NCBI GenBank assembly: GCA_022824025.1
Contig: JAJEBF010000056.1
Location: forward strand, 1-64,000
From: Caldilineaceae bacterium
GTDB lineage: Bacteria; Chloroflexota; Anaerolineae; Caldilineales; Caldilineaceae
Direction of reading: 5' to 3'
Length of the DNA stretch: 64,000 nucleotides
Each line of letters opens with the position of its first letter. The stretch's first letter is position 1. The position numbers were made by a program, and so were the translations under genes. Below are positions 61,719 through 64,000 of this stretch, in pieces. The notes beneath the pieces are model-generated. The model made no database searches. It was not told where the DNA came from and was given only the letters and a program-made list of their open reading frames with translations.

Positions 61719-62908
61719 TACGATGCTCCTTTTCCTTTTTCGGTTCCAGATCGGACACGCCACCTCTCACGCTCGTTCGGGGAAACGTGACTCCCCGTCT
61801 CATCCCCTTGCGGCGGGAAATCCCCTGTTTCGCACATCGAAAGGAACGGATTGTCCCGCGCCTCGACCGGGAATCTGATTACTGAGCGGCGCCGCGCCGA
61901 TTCATAAATTCCGATCATCACCTCAGTCACCTTGCGGCCGTTCGCGCCATCCAGTGGGTGAGGCGCTCCGCTCTCGATCGTCTCGATCAAATCCTTGACC
62001 TCGAGCCCGATCGCGCTGACCTCACCCGGCCATTCAAACGCTACTTCTTCAATTTCCCCGCCCCGGATGATGCGCAACACGGGCTTTGCGTCCAGATCGG
62101 CGCCGGAAAAGATGTCACCATATAGTTCCAGCCTGCCCGCATCGCCGTGAATGACAAAATTGTGGTACCGATGAACTTCATCATTCCAACTGGGATCCAG
62201 CGAATGCTGCCGTCTCATTCTCCCTTCAGAGGCAGCTGAACGCGCCATCCAGCCCCACACCATGCTCGCTCTTAGCCCGTTCGTGAACGCCAGAAACGCG
62301 ATCCCCGCGTTTTCGCAACGGTGACCGTAGTACTCATAGCCTTCATGCCCGTCCACCTGCCCCAGCAGATGCTCCACCTCCGGCTCGCCCAGCAGCGCCA
62401 GCAGCATGTGGATCGTGTGCGTCCCGTCCGTCATCAGGCAGCCGGCCTTGAGCGAGGCCTCCGCTGATATGACCTGGCCAATCGCGCCGTCTGCGATCAG
62501 GGACCGGGCGCGCGTGTACTGGGGCATATAGTAGCGCTGGTGGCTGACCGTCAGTCGTGAACCGGACGCCTGGCAGGCCGCCAGCATCTCGTCAGCCTCC
62601 GTCAAGTTCAGGGCCATCGGCTTTTCGCACACAATGCCCTTCGTTCCCGCCTGCGCCGCGGCCACCACCATCTCACAATGCAATGCATCATGTGTCACGA
62701 CAGACACCAACTCCGGCTTCACCTCAGCCAGCATCTTCCTGTGGTCGGTGAACAATCCCTCGGCGCCCGTCTCCTCGGCGAACGCCTGCAGAGCCTCCTC
62801 AGAAATATCGGCCCCCGCAACAATCGGAATGCCCAACTCCTTGTACGCCCGCATATGTCCCCGGGCCATGCGTCCACAACCGATCACCGCGGCTCTATAC
62901 TCTGTCAT
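61718..62908 (-). CDS. Gfo/Idh/MocA family oxidoreductase
   Basis: This 396-aa sugar dehydrogenase has AAVIGCGRMARGHMRAYKELG (Rossmann), intact EKP (VCEKPMALN), and SHQRYYMPQYTRARSLIADGAIGQV with the usual central region. The second half (RVRSGTEKGKGAS at the very end) is rather charged. Unlike the Gfo/Idh genes at 12859 and 38412, the catalytic lysine of EKP is preserved. Its stop is shared with the SDR start, so both are cotranslated. Confidence 0.92.
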   Translation of the reverse strand: MTEYRAAVIGCGRMARGHMRAYKELGIPIVAGADISEEALQAFAEETGAEGLFTDHRKMLAEVKPELVSVVTHDALHCEMVVAAAQAGTKGIVCEKPMALNLTEADEMLAACQASGSRLTVSHQRYYMPQYTRARSLIADGAIGQVISAEASLKAGCLMTDGTHTIHMLLALLGEPEVEHLLGQVDGHEGYEYYGHRCENAGIAFLAFTNGLRASMVWGWMARSAASEGRMRRQHSLDPSWNDEVHRYHNFVIHGDAGRLELYGDIFSGADLDAKPVLRIIRGGEIEEVAFEWPGEVSAIGLEVKDLIETIESGAPHPLDGANGRKVTEVMIGIYESARRRSVIRFPVEARDNPFLSMCETGDFPPQGDETGSHVSPNERERWRVRSGTEKGKGAS

Positions 62909-62976
62909 TGCATCATCTCCCCGTTAAACCGTTCAATTGGATCCTATGTGCGCACAACCTGATTGCGGGCCGCCGC

Positions 62977-63972
62977 TTATGAGCTGCCGTTGAATCGCGC
63001 CACCGTCTCGTCTCGCAGACGCCGCGCGTAGTCGACATTGTACGGTAGGCGGGCCGGAATGACCGCGGCCCAATCGATATCCTTGCTTTCCTCCGGGCGC
63101 GGATGGAGGCCGGCCCGCACCTGCCGCTCGCCGCGCCACAGATGGCGCACAAAGCGGGCCATCCGGGTCGGCGTCAGATCGGTGAAGCTGTTGAGAAATG
63201 CCTCGTCATACATGGGAATCGGGATAAACCCCCCGCTGTCTTCAATGTTCAGATGAACGTCTGGATTGGCCTGGTAAAGTATCTCGACGACAGCGGGCAG
63301 ATCGACCAGCCCGCGGCCCAGGGGCGCGCCCCCCTGCCAGTTATATCCCTCCTCCGTCGGGTAGATGCACGTGTCCTTGAAATGGGTCGTGTGGACGTAA
63401 GGCGCCAGCACTCTCGCCGCGTCGACGGGATCTTCGAGCAGCCCCAAGGCGTTGGCCGTGTCCAGATTGACGCGCACGTGCTTCGAGTCTACATCCTCAA
63501 TGATCCGGACGAGTTCAAGCGACGTCAAATCGACATGGAGCTCCATCGTGATCGTCACGTCATAGTCCGCCGCGATCAGGCTCAGCTCGCGCAGCGCCTG
63601 TGTGGTCAGTTCAATCTGTTCCGCCAGGGTGGGCGAGGCGAAAGTCCGCTCCCTGAGCAGGCCAAAACAGGTATTCAGGATCGGCGCATTCAGTTTTCTC
63701 GCCAGCGTGAAGACCGGCTTCCAATCCGCCACCATTTCGGCCGCGGTCCGGCCGCTCTGCCGCGGGTTGACGCCGCCTCCGGCCAGTTCCAGATAGAGCC
63801 CGTGCGCCTGTGCCTCCGCCGCCAGCCTCTCCACATAGGCATCGTCGCAACCCTCCAACAAACGGGCCGAAAAGTGCAGACCCTCCAAACTGTGCGCTCT
63901 GGTCAGTTCCAGTAGCTCCAGCGGGTCGAGGCTAACCGTCTTAAGTGTCAATGCGTCAAGTCCGACCTTCAT
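62977..63972 (-). CDS. Sugar phosphate isomerase/epimerase family protein
   Basis: This 331-aa TIM-barrel protein starts MKVGLDALTLKTVSLDPLELLEL. Metal-binding positions lie in MELHVDLTS, VNLDTANALG and HTTHFKDT. The C-terminal tail (about 290-331) is longer than in many family members. It is the most upstream gene of the minus-strand run in this window, with GGAGG 5 bases before the ATG at 63972. The paralog at 60046 is distant. Confidence 0.9.
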   Translation of the reverse strand: MKVGLDALTLKTVSLDPLELLELTRAHSLEGLHFSARLLEGCDDAYVERLAAEAQAHGLYLELAGGGVNPRQSGRTAAEMVADWKPVFTLARKLNAPILNTCFGLLRERTFASPTLAEQIELTTQALRELSLIAADYDVTITMELHVDLTSLELVRIIEDVDSKHVRVNLDTANALGLLEDPVDAARVLAPYVHTTHFKDTCIYPTEEGYNWQGGAPLGRGLVDLPAVVEILYQANPDVHLNIEDSGGFIPIPMYDEAFLNSFTDLTPTRMARFVRHLWRGERQVRAGLHPRPEESKDIDWAAVIPARLPYNVDYARRLRDETVARFNGSS

Positions 63973-64000
63973 AACGCCTCCAATCTTTGGGGGCCGGCTA

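Overview
The window is 64 kb of GC-rich bacterial chromosome, densely coded on both strands. It holds no rRNA, tRNA, CRISPR array or intact transposon that I can see. Single-copy housekeeping genes (recF, a ribose-phosphate pyrophosphokinase, a RdgB-type XTP/dITP pyrophosphatase, an AlaX-type editing protein) sit among many transport and carbohydrate-type catabolic genes. The DUF2089 / SHOCT-like stress operon, several peptide-transporter cassettes with very acidic Ala/Glu-rich lipoprotein linkers, and paralogous Gfo/Idh/MocA, enolase-superfamily, PhyH and sulfatase genes suggest a free-living or host-associated heterotroph, most likely Chloroflexota (Caldilinea/Anaerolinea-like). That placement is inference; no marker gene here proves it.

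Region 1 (1-7.2 kb, minus strand): the end of a Rieske oxygenase gene cut by the window edge, then alaX, recF, an M16 peptidase, a flippase-like membrane protein, and a small SWIM zinc-finger gene. The SWIM gene is preceded by a strong promoter and a terminator-like leader hairpin. Region 2 (7.2-12.5 kb, minus): an operon led by a near-consensus promoter, encoding a small protein, a DUF2089 protein, a 501-aa repeat protein, an unknown protein, an ABC exporter ATPase and permease, and a SHOCT-like protein. Three of these proteins share the same short helical EGKI-type domain. Region 3 (12.9-16.9 kb, plus): Gfo/Idh oxidoreductase, a GATase-like/NodB-like fusion and a mandelate-racemase-family enzyme, the last two overlapping by ATGA.

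Region 4 (17.1-45.8 kb): four oligopeptide/dipeptide-type ABC cassettes. Cassette A (minus) has permease B, binding protein, a radical SAM protein, ATPase F and a small membrane protein. Cassette B (plus) is complete: binding protein, B, C, D, F and a small membrane protein. Cassette C (plus) has two tandem binding proteins, B and C, but no ATPase. Cassette D (minus) has only C and D. A and D are complementary halves. Every binding-protein gene is followed by a stem-loop. Between C and D lie two cupins, a Gfo/Idh oxidoreductase, a lone UPF0175 antitoxin-like gene and a 905-aa protein of unknown function.

Region 5 (45.9-50.6 kb): prs, a decayed aminotransferase remnant, a heptad-repeat coiled-coil membrane protein, an IS982-type transposase remnant, rdgB, and two tandem 118-aa membrane proteins. 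Region 6 (50.6-64 kb, minus): a long run of catabolic genes: RraA-like, enolase-superfamily dehydratase, PhyH oxygenase, Cys-type sulfatase, two gamma-glutamyltransferases, an ABM monooxygenase, an adenosine-deaminase-like enzyme, two sugar-isomerase-like TIM barrels, an SDR and a Gfo/Idh oxidoreductase. Together with regions 3 and 4 this looks like uptake and oxidation of modified sugars, sugar acids and small peptides.
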